64,000 nt of DNA from Flavobacteriales bacterium (GTDB taxonomy: Bacteria > Bacteroidota > Bacteroidia > Flavobacteriales_F > PHOS-HE28). The stretch lies in assembly GCA_019638115.1 (NCBI GenBank), contig JAHBUK010000004.1, forward strand, positions 490,001 through 554,000, read 5' to 3'. The notes beneath the pieces are model-generated. The model saw only the letters and a program-made list of their open reading frames with translations, searched no databases and was not told where the DNA came from. Position numbers and translations under genes: made by a program. This document shows, piece after piece, positions 37,293 to 48,567 of the stretch; the first letter of the stretch is position 1; each line of letters starts with the position of its first letter.

Positions 37293-37859
37293 TCAGCGCA
37301 CGCGGGCCCGCAAGCGGCTGAAGGTCTCGGGTGTCATGCGCAGGTAGCTGGCAATGTCCTTCTGCGACACGAGTTGCAGCAGGTGCGGGCTGCGCTTCAG
37401 CAGGCGGCGGTAACGTTCCTCGGCGCTGAGGGTGAGCAACTCGATCTCGCGCGTGGCACGGCCCTGCATCACCTCCTCCAGGATCAGGCGCCCCCAGCGG
37501 TCCATGGCCGGTATGCGATCGTAGAGGCGTTGCAGGTCGGCGTGATCGATGCCCAGCAACACGCTGTCCGTGATGGCCTGCACCTGGAAGCGGCCGGGGC
37601 GTTGGCCGATGAAGGAATCGTAGTCGCCGCTCCAACTGTTGCCGTAAGCGAATCCCAGGCAGTGCTCGTTGCCGTCGTGCTCCACGTAGATGCGCTGCAC
37701 GCCTTCCTCCACGATGTATGTACGGCTCTCCACACGACCGGCTTCCGAGACCAGGCTTCCCTTGGGAAAGGTGTGGCGTTGCCAGCAGGCCGCCACCTCG
37801 GCCCATTCCACGTCCGTGAGCTTCACGTAGCGCTCAATGCTGTCGCGCACCAGTTGCAT
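37293..37859 (-). CDS. Crp/Fnr-family transcription regulator
   Basis: A 188-aa regulator. A cyclic-nucleotide-binding-like beta roll (about 15-115) has GSLVSEAGRVESRTYIVEEG and a double-stranded-helix end, without the RxS of true cAMP binders. The C-terminal HTH (about 150-188) is LVSQKDIASYLRMTPETFSR, typical of Bacteroidota Crp-like factors. The start ATG (37859) is chosen over upstream codons that enter the divergent deacylase promoter. Confidence 0.88.
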   Translation of the reverse strand: MQLVRDSIERYVKLTDVEWAEVAACWQRHTFPKGSLVSEAGRVESRTYIVEEGVQRIYVEHDGNEHCLGFAYGNSWSGDYDSFIGQRPGRFQVQAITDSVLLGIDHADLQRLYDRIPAMDRWGRLILEEVMQGRATREIELLTLSAEERYRRLLKRSPHLLQLVSQKDIASYLRMTPETFSRLRARVR

Positions 37860-37902
37860 GGCGGCAAGATAACCAGCGCTGCAGGCGCTACTTTCACGCC
37901 CC

Positions 37903-38883
37903 ATGAACGCACCCTTCGACCCAGGAACGGCAGAGACCTGCACCCTGGTGCGGATCCTGGGCACCAGCGTGCTGCCCGGTGAACACCATGTGCTGGACCT
38001 GCAGGTGGCCAGGCTCTACACCCGCACCAGCGTGGAGATCCCCGTGGTGGTACACCGCGGCAAGGAGGACGGTCCGGTGCTGCTGCTGCTGGCCGGCGTG
38101 CACGGCGACGAGGTGAACGGCATCGACTCCGTGCGGCGCATCCTCAACGAGTTGAAGGAGCGGCCCCTGGAGCGCGGCACCCTGGTGGCGATACCGGTGC
38201 TCAACGTGTTCGGTTTCCTGGCCATGAAGCGCGAACTGCCGGACGGGCGCGACCTGAACCGCTTCTTCCCGGGATCGGCGAACGGATCGCTGGCCAGTAG
38301 GCTTGCCCACGCACTGGTTACCGAGGTGCTGCCTGCGGTGGATGTGGTGATCGACCTGCACAGCGGTGCGGACCAGCGTTTCAACCATGCGCACCTGCGC
38401 TACACCGAAGGGGACGAGGCCTCGCTGCAACTGGCCGAGATCTTCGACCCGCCACTGATCCTGAAGGCAGCGATGCGCGAGAAGTCCATCCGCTCCTACT
38501 TGCATGAGAAGGGCACGAGCTACGTGCTGTTCGAGGGCGGCAAGGCGCGCAGCTTGGACGAGGACGTGATCCGGGAGGCATTCCGGGGCATCACCCGCGT
38601 GATGGAGCACCTGGGCCTGTGGAAAGGGCCATCGGACAGTAAGCGCGGTGCCACTGCCTTGGCATCGTCCAAGTGGGTACGGTCTCCCAATGCAGGCTTG
38701 TTCCACCCCATGATGGAGAACGGTTCCAAAGTGCAACGGGACATGGTCTTGGGTTTCGTATCCGATCCGTATGGCGATCTTGTGAAGCCGGTAAAGGCCC
38801 CATACAGCGGCTACATCATCTGTGTGAACACCGCGCCGGTGGTGAACCAGGGCGATGCGCTCTTCCACATCGGCATACAATGA
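37903..38883 (+). CDS. Succinylglutamate desuccinylase/aspartoacylase-family protein
   Basis: A 326-aa M14-like zinc enzyme. Zinc ligands are His and Glu in LLAGVHGDEVNG (near residue 70) and His in VIDLHSGA (near 150). The Asn-Arg of DGRDLNRFFPG binds substrate carboxylate. A conserved Glu is in SYVLFEGGK near 210. The C-terminal 80 residues form a beta barrel as in AstE/ASPA. Such proteins deacylate N-acyl amino acids; the substrate is unknown. A DUF202 gene follows 21 bp downstream. Confidence 0.88.
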   Translation: MNAPFDPGTAETCTLVRILGTSVLPGEHHVLDLQVARLYTRTSVEIPVVVHRGKEDGPVLLLLAGVHGDEVNGIDSVRRILNELKERPLERGTLVAIPVLNVFGFLAMKRELPDGRDLNRFFPGSANGSLASRLAHALVTEVLPAVDVVIDLHSGADQRFNHAHLRYTEGDEASLQLAEIFDPPLILKAAMREKSIRSYLHEKGTSYVLFEGGKARSLDEDVIREAFRGITRVMEHLGLWKGPSDSKRGATALASSKWVRSPNAGLFHPMMENGSKVQRDMVLGFVSDPYGDLVKPVKAPYSGYIICVNTAPVVNQGDALFHIGIQ

Positions 38884-38904
38884 GGCAGTGAAAAAGAACG
38901 AGCC

Positions 38905-39255
38905 ATGCTACCTCGATCACAACGCATCAAGGAACTGATCCGCTTCGGCAGGCCCTTCAGCAATCGCGACAAGCTGATCCTGCGTGACCATCTGGCTTTG
39001 GAGCGCACGCGCCTGGCCAATGAGCGCACCTTCATGGCCTACATCCGCTCGGCCCTCTACCTGGTGATAGGCGGTCTTGCACTCACGCAGTTGCAAGGCC
39101 ATGGCAACCTGGCTTGGGTTGGTTTGATGGCGCTGGGCATGGCCACCATCTTCGTGGTGGTGGGTCTGGTGCGCTTCTATTCCTTGAAGAAGCAGCTCAG
39201 TTCCTACTACCTGCCCTTGGAAAGCGATGCTGCGGAGGAGGGGCCTGTGGAGTAG
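38905..39255 (+). CDS. DUF202 small membrane protein
   Basis: A 116-aa protein with the DUF202 signature ALERTRLANERTFMAYIRSA at 32-51, followed by two membrane helices (about 52-70, 77-96). Related to YidH, inner-membrane proteins without known function. It sits downstream of the M14-like gene and ends before a perfect hairpin at 39415. Confidence 0.85.
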   Translation: MLPRSQRIKELIRFGRPFSNRDKLILRDHLALERTRLANERTFMAYIRSALYLVIGGLALTQLQGHGNLAWVGLMALGMATIFVVVGLVRFYSLKKQLSSYYLPLESDAAEEGPVE

Positions 39256-39414
39256 CATCCTGCGCACCAAAACAGGAGATCTGGCGCAGGGCCAACTGCC
39301 GGAGTGTCTTCAGAGGTGGGTGTAAACACCCGACCGCTGCGGGGGCTCCCGAGGAACGAGGGGCCCCTGCAGCTCGAAGCCTCCAGCACCGCAGGCTCCA
39401 GCTCCCCAGAAAAA

Positions 39415-39442
39415 CAAAGCCCCGACCTATGTCGGGGCTTTG
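39415..39442. terminator. bidirectional hairpin terminator
   Basis: A perfect 12-bp stem (CAAAGCCCCGAC / GTCGGGGCTTTG) with a 4-nt loop. Flanking A-run on the left and the convergent position between DUF202 and the S8 protease gene suggest it stops both. The rest of 39256-39461 has no visible gene. Confidence 0.85.
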
Positions 39443-39461
39443 CGCTGTTGTCGCTGAACCA

Positions 39462-42041
39462 TCAATCCACCTTCACGAAGCGCTGCATGTGGCGTTCCGC
39501 GCCATTGCGGAGTTGCAGGAGGTAGGTACCCGGCGCGAGTGCCTCCACGTTGAGCATGGTGGTGGAGCGCGCACCCACGGCTTGCTGTATGAGCAGGGCG
39601 CCGCTCGCATCATACACATCCAGCATGGCACCCGGTACCAGGGACGTTGGCAAGCCCACTTGCAGCACATCCCGCACGGGCGATGGCCAGGCCGTGAAGC
39701 CGACGGACGCATTGGTTGCGATGCCGGTGGTGATCACTTGCACCACTTCGCTGAGCCCGCTGCAGCCGTTGGCATCCGTTACCAGCACCTGGTAGTTGCC
39801 GTCGTAGGGCGTCTCCAGCTCCTGTTCGGTGGCACCGGGCAAGGGGTTGCCATTCTCCAACCACTGGTAGCTGGCCGCTTCGGAACTGGTGACCACGTTG
39901 CCGCTCACCTGCACGGTGGGTACGGGCAAGGCATCAATGGTGAAGGAGAGCGTATCGCTGAAGAGCCGGCAGCCCGAGCTGTTGGTTGCCGTGAGGTGGA
40001 TCGGTCCTTCGTCATCCACCAGGATCGTTTGCCCAGTGGAACCATCGCTCCAGGTGAGATCGAAGAGTTCATCCGGTGCGGTGACCGCCACCTGCTCACC
40101 AGCGCAGAAGCTGGTGGGGGCGTCCAGAAGAATGGGCGTGCTGCTGGTGATCAGCGCAGCGAAGGCATCCAGCTTGCCGCGCCCCCAGATCGCGTTGGGC
40201 ACTTCACCGGTGAAGTCATCCGCCACCACCGTGCTGAAAATGGCATCCATCACCTCCTGGTAGGTGGCTTGTGGGCATTTCTGCAAGTAAAGTGCAGCGG
40301 CCCCTGCCACCACAGGCGAAGCCATGGAAGTGCCGCCGTTGCGCATGTGCAGACCACCGGCCGCAACACGCTGATCATTGGCCGCGATCAAAGTCGCCAG
40401 CATGTCCAGCGGATACGAGGAAATGGTGACGCTACCGGTGGCTGCCATGTCCGGTTTCACCAGTCCAATGCGTGAAGGACCGTGGCTGCTTTCCGCGGCA
40501 ATGTCGCCTTCGGTGCCGGCCACGGTGGCCACGTTGCCGAAGTAGTTGATGTATGCTACCTCGTTCACGTAGTTGGCCAACGTGATCACCTTGGGTGAGC
40601 ACGCCCATGAATCCACGATGTGCATGTTGCGGTCGGGAAGCACGTAGTGTACGATATCAGGAAGCACGTTGGGGCCGGGGGTGCTGAATTGGATGAGCGA
40701 GGTACCGATGTCGGTGCCGCTCCAAACGTCGTGCATGCCCTGGCCCGTGCTCATGAAGCGGAAGCGGTAATCCGTGGAATCCGGCTGTTGCATGAACACT
40801 TGCAGCGAGTATTGCCCACCACGCTGTTGCCCATAGAATTCCACCACCCCGAGCAAGTTCCCGTCAACGCTGTAAAGCGAGTCTCTAATGATGGTGCCAA
40901 TGTTCTCCGAAATGTTGTGGAACGGTGTACGTCCGCGATAGCGATAGGGCGGTGGCTTATCGGCACCTACGGCATATTGCACGTTGTTGAAGTTGGCCGT
41001 ATCCGCCCACACCTCGAAATACACCGCTCCATAGTTGGGGTTGAAGTTCTGGTTGTACCGATACCAGGAAAAAGCGGTATCGGCAGTTACGTTGGTGCGC
41101 ACATGGTAACGCGGGAAGGTGTTACTGTTGCCTCCTCCGCAGACCATCACACGTCCGGGCGCCTGGTCCAATAGGTTGTTGATGAACAGGGCCGAAGCAT
41201 CCAAGCCATCATGGCTACCGAGGTAAGTACCCAGGCTGGCGTTGATCACCACGGGGCGACCGAGTGCGGCGGCTTCGTCCAGGATGTACTTCACCGCATC
41301 GGCCACCCTTGCCCTGAAGTTGCCCGAGAAGGCGGCGGAGACCACGATAATATCCGCTTTGGGAGCAACGCCCTTGTGCAGTCCGTTGGCCAAGCCATTT
41401 CCGGCAGCGGTACCCGCCACGGAAGTACCATGCCCGTACCACTGCGCCTGGTCCACCGAGGTCATTTGCCCGGCGTTGATCTGGGTCTGGCTCCACACCT
41501 GCCCATAGTTGTAAGGTTGCGGTGTCTGCCCGTTCACCGGCAAGGTCTGGTCCCAGTAGGAAAGGATGCGGGTGTTGCCGTTCTCGTCCTTGAAATCCGG
41601 ATGGTTCCAATCCAAGCCGGCGTCGATGATGCCCATGACCACACCTTCCCCATCGAAGGAAGCGTGCAGCGGGGCAGTAGCGGCATGGATCAGGTCCACC
41701 CGGCTCTTCACGCGCATGGAATCGTTCAGCAATTGCCCCTTGTCGAAGCTGCACTCGAAGCTCTTCACCGCAGGGTGCAAGGCCAGGCTCTCGATGCGGT
41801 TCACGGGTACGCGGGCGCTCACGATGGTGGGCAGCGCCATCTTCACGGTGCCCCCATGTTCCAGCACGGCAAGCGCCACCTCGGTAGCGGGGCCATGCAC
41901 GTAGATGTCCAACTGCTCATCGGCGGGATGCTCCATGGCGAGGTAGTTCCGGAGCGGGATATCGATCTTGGTCTTTACCTGCGCTTGGCAGACCATGGCC
42001 AGGGCCACGAGCGCGGCGGAAAGGGTGTATCGTGCTTGCAT
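39462..42041 (-). CDS. S8 subtilisin-like protease with T9SS C-terminal domain
   Basis: An 859-aa secreted protease. A signal peptide (about 1-20) and propeptide lead to the catalytic Asp in GIIDAGLDWNHPDF (near 160), His in YGHGTSVAGTAAGN (near 210) and Ser in GGTSMASPVVAGAAAL (near 565). A CUB/PKD-like beta region follows. The last 75 residues (DVYDASGALLIQQ, VEALAPGTYLLQL, MQRFVKV) form a type A T9SS sorting domain. It probably digests extracellular protein and is anchored or released at the surface. The ATG at 42041 has an exact -7 box just 6 bp upstream. Confidence 0.92.
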   Translation of the reverse strand: MQARYTLSAALVALAMVCQAQVKTKIDIPLRNYLAMEHPADEQLDIYVHGPATEVALAVLEHGGTVKMALPTIVSARVPVNRIESLALHPAVKSFECSFDKGQLLNDSMRVKSRVDLIHAATAPLHASFDGEGVVMGIIDAGLDWNHPDFKDENGNTRILSYWDQTLPVNGQTPQPYNYGQVWSQTQINAGQMTSVDQAQWYGHGTSVAGTAAGNGLANGLHKGVAPKADIIVVSAAFSGNFRARVADAVKYILDEAAALGRPVVINASLGTYLGSHDGLDASALFINNLLDQAPGRVMVCGGGNSNTFPRYHVRTNVTADTAFSWYRYNQNFNPNYGAVYFEVWADTANFNNVQYAVGADKPPPYRYRGRTPFHNISENIGTIIRDSLYSVDGNLLGVVEFYGQQRGGQYSLQVFMQQPDSTDYRFRFMSTGQGMHDVWSGTDIGTSLIQFSTPGPNVLPDIVHYVLPDRNMHIVDSWACSPKVITLANYVNEVAYINYFGNVATVAGTEGDIAAESSHGPSRIGLVKPDMAATGSVTISSYPLDMLATLIAANDQRVAAGGLHMRNGGTSMASPVVAGAAALYLQKCPQATYQEVMDAIFSTVVADDFTGEVPNAIWGRGKLDAFAALITSSTPILLDAPTSFCAGEQVAVTAPDELFDLTWSDGSTGQTILVDDEGPIHLTATNSSGCRLFSDTLSFTIDALPVPTVQVSGNVVTSSEAASYQWLENGNPLPGATEQELETPYDGNYQVLVTDANGCSGLSEVVQVITTGIATNASVGFTAWPSPVRDVLQVGLPTSLVPGAMLDVYDASGALLIQQAVGARSTTMLNVEALAPGTYLLQLRNGAERHMQRFVKVD

Positions 42042-42047
42042 GATGTC

Positions 42048-42055
42048 CAAAGTTA
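42048..42055 (-). promoter_or_regulatory. -7 box of the S8 protease gene
   Basis: Minus strand TAACTTTG, an exact TAnnTTTG, 6 bp before the ATG, overlapping the end of the HSDR_N-like gene's downstream flank. Confidence 0.6.
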
Positions 42056-42060
42056 GGCGC

Positions 42061-42537
42061 TCAACTTCCGCACATGGTGGCAAAGTCCGGCAGTTGTTGA
42101 ACAAAGCGTGTTGAACGAAGTTCGTGATCGACCCGGCAGCAGAAATGGCGGAGGCCGTTGGTAACGATGAGCCAGGGCACTTGGTGCACCGTGTTGTAGC
42201 GGGCGGCCTGCTCGAAGGTGGCCGCGGAAATGCGCACCGAGGGCGCCTTGCATTCCACCAAGGCCACCGCCCTGCCCTGGCGATCGTGCACCAATATGTC
42301 CGTGCGGCGGTCCATGCGGTTGTAGCGCAGTCCACTTTCCACGGCGATCAGCGACAGCGGGCAGCCCAGATCGTGCACCAGGTGGTTGAGGAAGTGTTGG
42401 CGCACCCACTCTTCCGGCGTTAGCACCACCCATTGCCTGCGCACCGGATCGAACACCCGCACACCTTCGGCATCGTGCTTAGTTTTGACGCCATGGTCAG
42501 GCAGATCCAAGGGGGGTAGGCCGTCCTTCATGAACAT
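42061..42537 (-). CDS. HSDR_N-type nuclease-fold orphan
   Basis: A 158-aa protein with the N-terminal fold of type I R subunits (PD-(D/E)XK): TDILVHDRQGRAVALVECKA has the Asp and the Glu-Cys-Lys pair near residues 85-100. It has no motor domain, so it is not a restriction subunit itself. It lies back to back with amn, 9 bp between starts, and holA follows. Bacteroidota often carry such an orphan beside these housekeeping genes, so it is probably not linked to the defence island. Starts at 42537 or 42531 (both ATG) are possible. Function unknown. Confidence 0.75.
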   Translation of the reverse strand: MFMKDGLPPLDLPDHGVKTKHDAEGVRVFDPVRRQWVVLTPEEWVRQHFLNHLVHDLGCPLSLIAVESGLRYNRMDRRTDILVHDRQGRAVALVECKAPSVRISAATFEQAARYNTVHQVPWLIVTNGLRHFCCRVDHELRSTRFVQQLPDFATMCGS

Positions 42538-42545
42538 CCGCAAAA

Positions 42546-43319
42546 GTGCGCACCAAACAGGACATCGTAAGCAACTGGCTTCCCCGGTACACCGGCGTGG
42601 AGCTTGATGCCTTCAAACCACACATCCTGCTCACCAACTTCGACAACTACCTGGACATCTTCTGCCGGCAGACCGGGGCAGTGGTGGTGGCCAAGGACAA
42701 GGCGATGAAGGTGGCCATGGCAGAGAACATGGTGATGATCAACTTCGGCATGGGCAGCGCCAATGCGGCCACCATGATGGACCTGTTGAGCGCCATCAAC
42801 CCCGAGGCCGTGCTGTTCCTGGGGAAATGCGGAGGCTTGAAGCGCAAGAACAAGCTGGGCGACCTGATCTTGCCGATCGCCGCCATACGTGGTGAGGGTA
42901 CGAGCAACGACTATTTCCCACCCGAGGTGCCAGCGCTGCCCAGCTTCATGATCCACCGCGCGGTGAGCCACGTGATCCGCGACCTTGAGCTCGATTACTG
43001 GAGCGGGACCGTTTACACCACCAACCGCAGGGTGTGGGAGCACGATGACGATTTCAAGGAACACCTGCGGCTCTTGCGCTGCATGGCGATCGACATGGAA
43101 ACGGCCACCCTGTTCATGACCGGTTTCGCCAACGAGATCCCCACCGGCGCACTGCTGCTGGTGAGCGACCAGCCCATGGTGCCCGAAGGCGTGAAGACCA
43201 GTGCGAGCGATGCGAAGGTCACCTCGGCCTTCGTGGAAACACATGTGCGCCTGGGCATTGAATCCTTGCGCGAGATCATGAACAAAGGCCGGTCCGTGAA
43301 GCACTTGCGCTTCGAATGA
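42546..43319 (+). CDS. amn: AMP nucleosidase
   Basis: A 257-aa nucleosidase/phosphorylase-family enzyme that cleaves AMP to adenine and ribose 5-phosphate. Motifs: INFGMGSANAATMMD near 60-75, FLGKCGGL near 98, and the catalytic AIDMETATLFMTGF near 185. The start is GTG: an in-frame TGA lies five codons upstream and no ATG fits. The stop overlaps holA (ATGA). Confidence 0.9.
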   Translation: MRTKQDIVSNWLPRYTGVELDAFKPHILLTNFDNYLDIFCRQTGAVVVAKDKAMKVAMAENMVMINFGMGSANAATMMDLLSAINPEAVLFLGKCGGLKRKNKLGDLILPIAAIRGEGTSNDYFPPEVPALPSFMIHRAVSHVIRDLELDYWSGTVYTTNRRVWEHDDDFKEHLRLLRCMAIDMETATLFMTGFANEIPTGALLLVSDQPMVPEGVKTSASDAKVTSAFVETHVRLGIESLREIMNKGRSVKHLRFE

Positions 43320-44335
43320 GCAGCATCGACGACTATAAGAAGCTGATGACCGAGATCCGTGGCGGCAAGCTGCGGCCGGTGTACATGCTGCACGGCGAGG
43401 AGAGCTTCTTCATAGACCGGCTGAGCGACGAGATCGAGCGGCTCGCCTTGGCGGACGAGGAGCGGGATTTCAACCAAAGCATCCTTTATGGCCGTGATGT
43501 GGACCCCGACCAGGTGCGTGACAACTGCCTGCGTTTCCCCATGATGGCCGAACGGCAACTGGTGGTGGTGCGCGAACTGCAGAACTGGCGCATAGACCAA
43601 CTGGAGAAGCTGGAAAGCTACCTGAGCAAGCCCACTCCGACCACGGTGCTGGTGCTGTGCTACAAGTACAAAAAGGTGGATGGCCGCAGGAACGTTTTGA
43701 AGAGCGTACAGAAAGGCGGAGGCACGGTGTTCCTGAGCGACAAGGTGCGCGAAGAGAAGGTGCCCGAGGTGCTGGTGAGCTTCGCCAAGAACCAGAAGCG
43801 ACGCCTGGGCGCCGGTGAGGCCCAACTGTTGGCCACACATTTGGGCACAGACCTGAGCAAGGCCGTGAAGGAGGTGGAGAAACTGTGCCTGGTGACCGAG
43901 GAAGGAGGCACCATCACCAGCGACACCATACAGCGCTACGTGGGCATCAGCAAGGACTACAACGTGTTCGAGCTGCAGAACGCCATCGGCACGCGCAACG
44001 TGGAGAAGGCCCTGCGCATAGCGAACTACTTCGCTTCGGCACCGAAAGACCACCCCTTGGTGCTCACCATCGGCATGCTCAACAGCTACTTCACCAAGCT
44101 GGCCATCGTACACAGCATGAAGCAGGCGAGCAGCCAGGAACTGGCCGCTGCGCTGAAGGTGCCCCCCTTCTACTTGCGCGACTACCAGGACCATGCACGC
44201 AATTACAGCCTGGCCCGGCTGGTGGACATACAAGGCCACCTGCGCCAGTTCGATATGCGCAGCAAGGGTTTGGGCGGCGATGGCGGCGACCACGGCGAAC
44301 TGCTGCGCGAGCTGATCGCCAAGGTGATGGTCTGA
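43316..44335 (+). CDS. holA: DNA polymerase III, delta subunit
   Basis: A 339-aa HolA of the clamp loader. The N-terminal domain has VYMLHGEESFFIDRLSDEIE (degenerate Walker-like loop) and VLVLCYKYKKVDGRRN. The central RecA-like and C-terminal collar domains have the usual pattern. It opens the sliding clamp for loading at primers. ATG at 43316 overlaps amn by 4 bp. After it, 44336-44439 holds the promoter of the TonB receptor gene. Confidence 0.92.
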   Translation: MSSIDDYKKLMTEIRGGKLRPVYMLHGEESFFIDRLSDEIERLALADEERDFNQSILYGRDVDPDQVRDNCLRFPMMAERQLVVVRELQNWRIDQLEKLESYLSKPTPTTVLVLCYKYKKVDGRRNVLKSVQKGGGTVFLSDKVREEKVPEVLVSFAKNQKRRLGAGEAQLLATHLGTDLSKAVKEVEKLCLVTEEGGTITSDTIQRYVGISKDYNVFELQNAIGTRNVEKALRIANYFASAPKDHPLVLTIGMLNSYFTKLAIVHSMKQASSQELAAALKVPPFYLRDYQDHARNYSLARLVDIQGHLRQFDMRSKGLGGDGGDHGELLRELIAKVMV

Positions 44336-44411
44336 GCCGAACACCTCTACCGATCGGCGTACGGTACCAACCGTCCGTGTAACGGTGCCGTTGCTCTCCG
44401 GATGATCCCGC

Positions 44412-44419
44412 TACATTAG
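44412..44419 (+). promoter_or_regulatory. -7 box of the TonB-dependent receptor gene
   Basis: TACATTAG, one mismatch from TAnnTTTG, 20 bp before the ATG. Confidence 0.4.
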
Positions 44420-44439
44420 CGCCCCTGCAACGGAACCCC

Positions 44440-46767
44440 ATGCTCAAGCTGTACCGCACGTACCTTCTTCTGTCCTTCTTCGCGCTGCTTGTTTCCCCGG
44501 CCCTGCTGGCCCAGAACGGCACCATACGAGGCTTCATTTACGAGAAGGGCAGTGGCGAACCGGTGATCTTCACCAACGTGTATCTGAAGGGGACCACCAT
44601 TGGTGCGGCCACCGACGTGAACGGCTACTTCTCCATTACCAAGGTACCCGCCGGCACCCACCTGCTGATGGTGACCACGCTGGGCTACGACACCTTGCAG
44701 AAGAACGTGACCGTTGCCCGGGACCAGATCATTACCGAGAAGCTCTACTTGGAAAAGAAGTCGGTGACCCTGAAGACCTTCGAGGTCTCCGGCGAGAAGC
44801 AGGAAGCCCAGAACCAGGTGCGCATGGGCATCACCACCCTTACGCCCCGCCAGATAGAACGTATGCCATCCGTTGGTGGCGAGGCCGACCTGGCCCAGTA
44901 CCTGCAGGTGGTGCCCGGCGTGATCTTCACCGGCGACCAAGGCGGCCAGTTGTACATACGTGGAGGTTCGCCGATCATGAACAAGACCATGCTGGACGGC
45001 ATGGTGCTGTACAACCCCTTCCACAGCATTGGTCTGTTCAGCGTGTTCGACAATGACATCATCCGCAACGCGGACATCTACACCGCCGGATTCAACGCCG
45101 AGCACGGTGGGCGGATCAGCTCGGTGATGGACATCACCACCCGCGATGGCAACAAGACACGCTTGAGCGGCAAGGTGGGTGCGAGCACCTTCGCGGCAAA
45201 GGCCCTGTTGGAAGGCCCGATCAAGAAGCAAAGCGAGCCCGGTGCCGGTTCATCCTCCTTCCTATTGAACGCCCGCCACAGCTACCTGGACCAGAGCAGC
45301 AAGACGCTCTACTCCTTCGTGGATACCGCAGGCCTGCCGTTCAACTTCACCGACCTCTATGGCAAGGTCTCCTTCAATGGGGCCAATGGCAGCAAGTTCA
45401 ACCTCTTCGGCTTCAACTTCACCGATGGTGTGCGGTACCGTGGGGTTAGCGACCTGGGCTGGACGAACTACGGTGCGGGCACCAACTTCGTACTGGTCCC
45501 ATCGGGTTCCGCGGTGCTCATTGATGGTGTTTTCTCCTTCAGCAACTACACCATCGAACTGAAGGAAGGAGACCTGCCTCCCCGTCTCAGCGAGATCGCC
45601 GGCTTCAACGGGGGCCTCAACTTCAAGCTCTTCCAGGGCGACGACGAGATCCGTTACGGCGTGGAACTGATGGGCTTCCGCACCAACTTCCAATACTTCA
45701 ACGCCGCCGGGCGCCCCTTCAAGCAGGAAGAGAACACCACGGAGATAGCGGGCTACGTGAACTACAAGAAGAAGCTCAACAACGTGATCATCGATCCCGG
45801 ATTGCGGATGCATTATTATGCTTCTCTCTCGGTGGTGAACCTGGAGCCGCGCATGGGTTTGAAGTGGAACATATCGGACGATCTCCGCTTCAAAGCCGCT
45901 GCCGGGCGCTACAGCCAGAACCTGGTGGCCGCCAACAGCGACCGCGATGTGGTGAACCTCTTCTACGGTTTCCTCGCTTCGCCCGAGAACCTGCCCAGGA
46001 ACATTACGCTCCGCGACGGATCCACCCGCGAGGTGAAGGACCCCTTGCAGCGTGCCAACCACTACGTGGCCGGTGTGGAGTACGACCTCACCAATGATCT
46101 GACGGCCAACTTCGAGGTCTACTACAAGGACTTCCGCCAGGTGACCAACCTGAACCGCAACAAGATCTTCGAGGACACCCCGGAATTCGCCGACGAGCCC
46201 GATGAACTGAAGAAGGATTTCATTGTGGAGACCGGACAGGCGTACGGGGCCGACCTGCAACTGAAGTACGAGCGCGGCGGCACCTACGTGTGGGCCGTGT
46301 ACAGCTACACCTTCGTGGACCGTTTCGACGGTTTCCAAGTGTACAACCCGGTGTGGGATCGCAGGCACAACGCCAACGTGGTGGTGAGCCACACCTTCGG
46401 AAAGTTCGATGCCTGGAAAGCCAACGTGCGCTGGAACTTCGGATCCGGGTTCCCCTTCACCCAGACCCAGGGCTTCTACGGCTCCATCCCCTTCAATGGC
46501 GACATCAACACGGACATCACCACCAGCAATGCCGAGCTGATGGCGATCTACGGCGACCTGAACGCAGGAAGGCTACCCACCTACCACCGCCTGGACCTGG
46601 GCGTAACGCGCAGCTGGCGGTTCGACGAGTTCAAAGTACTTGAGGTGGATCTGAGCGTGACCAACGCCTACGACCGGGAGAACATCTTCTACTTCGACCG
46701 GATCCGCTACGAGCGTGTGAACCAGCTTCCCCTGCTGCCCAGCGTAGGCGTGAGCTACCGCTTCTGA
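44440..46767 (+). CDS. TonB-dependent receptor with CarboxypepD_reg-like domain
   Basis: A 775-aa outer-membrane receptor. A signal peptide ends at LLAQ (about residue 25). A CarboxypepD_reg-like Ig domain (about 28-110: GTIRGFIYEKGSGEPVIFTN) precedes a plug (about 115-230) and a 22-strand-type barrel to the end, which terminates in Phe (VSYRF). The substrate cannot be read from sequence. No SusD partner is next to it. Length and layout are typical of the phylum. Confidence 0.92.
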   Translation: MLKLYRTYLLLSFFALLVSPALLAQNGTIRGFIYEKGSGEPVIFTNVYLKGTTIGAATDVNGYFSITKVPAGTHLLMVTTLGYDTLQKNVTVARDQIITEKLYLEKKSVTLKTFEVSGEKQEAQNQVRMGITTLTPRQIERMPSVGGEADLAQYLQVVPGVIFTGDQGGQLYIRGGSPIMNKTMLDGMVLYNPFHSIGLFSVFDNDIIRNADIYTAGFNAEHGGRISSVMDITTRDGNKTRLSGKVGASTFAAKALLEGPIKKQSEPGAGSSSFLLNARHSYLDQSSKTLYSFVDTAGLPFNFTDLYGKVSFNGANGSKFNLFGFNFTDGVRYRGVSDLGWTNYGAGTNFVLVPSGSAVLIDGVFSFSNYTIELKEGDLPPRLSEIAGFNGGLNFKLFQGDDEIRYGVELMGFRTNFQYFNAAGRPFKQEENTTEIAGYVNYKKKLNNVIIDPGLRMHYYASLSVVNLEPRMGLKWNISDDLRFKAAAGRYSQNLVAANSDRDVVNLFYGFLASPENLPRNITLRDGSTREVKDPLQRANHYVAGVEYDLTNDLTANFEVYYKDFRQVTNLNRNKIFEDTPEFADEPDELKKDFIVETGQAYGADLQLKYERGGTYVWAVYSYTFVDRFDGFQVYNPVWDRRHNANVVVSHTFGKFDAWKANVRWNFGSGFPFTQTQGFYGSIPFNGDINTDITTSNAELMAIYGDLNAGRLPTYHRLDLGVTRSWRFDEFKVLEVDLSVTNAYDRENIFYFDRIRYERVNQLPLLPSVGVSYRF

Positions 46768-46848
46768 GAAGCGCATGCACGGCCTGTTCGAAGGCCTCGC
46801 TCAACGCACGGTGAACAACTTCAGCACCGCCACTTCCGCGCGGCCCGC

Positions 46849-46856
46849 TATCTTTA
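46849..46856 (+). promoter_or_regulatory. -7 box of pyrG
   Basis: TATCTTTA, one mismatch from TAnnTTTG. A leader of about 40 nt precedes the ATG at 46900. Confidence 0.45.
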
Positions 46857-46878
46857 CGCCCCGTGATCGCCGATTTAG

Positions 46879-48534
<1,656 letters not shown>

Positions 48535-48567
48535 TTGCTTCGGCAAGCCTCGCAATGACAGATGAGA

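Noticed and set aside
42061..42537. A second restriction system from the HSDR_N-like gene
   Set aside because: No motor domain and no hsdM or hsdS near it; such orphans sit beside housekeeping genes in this phylum.
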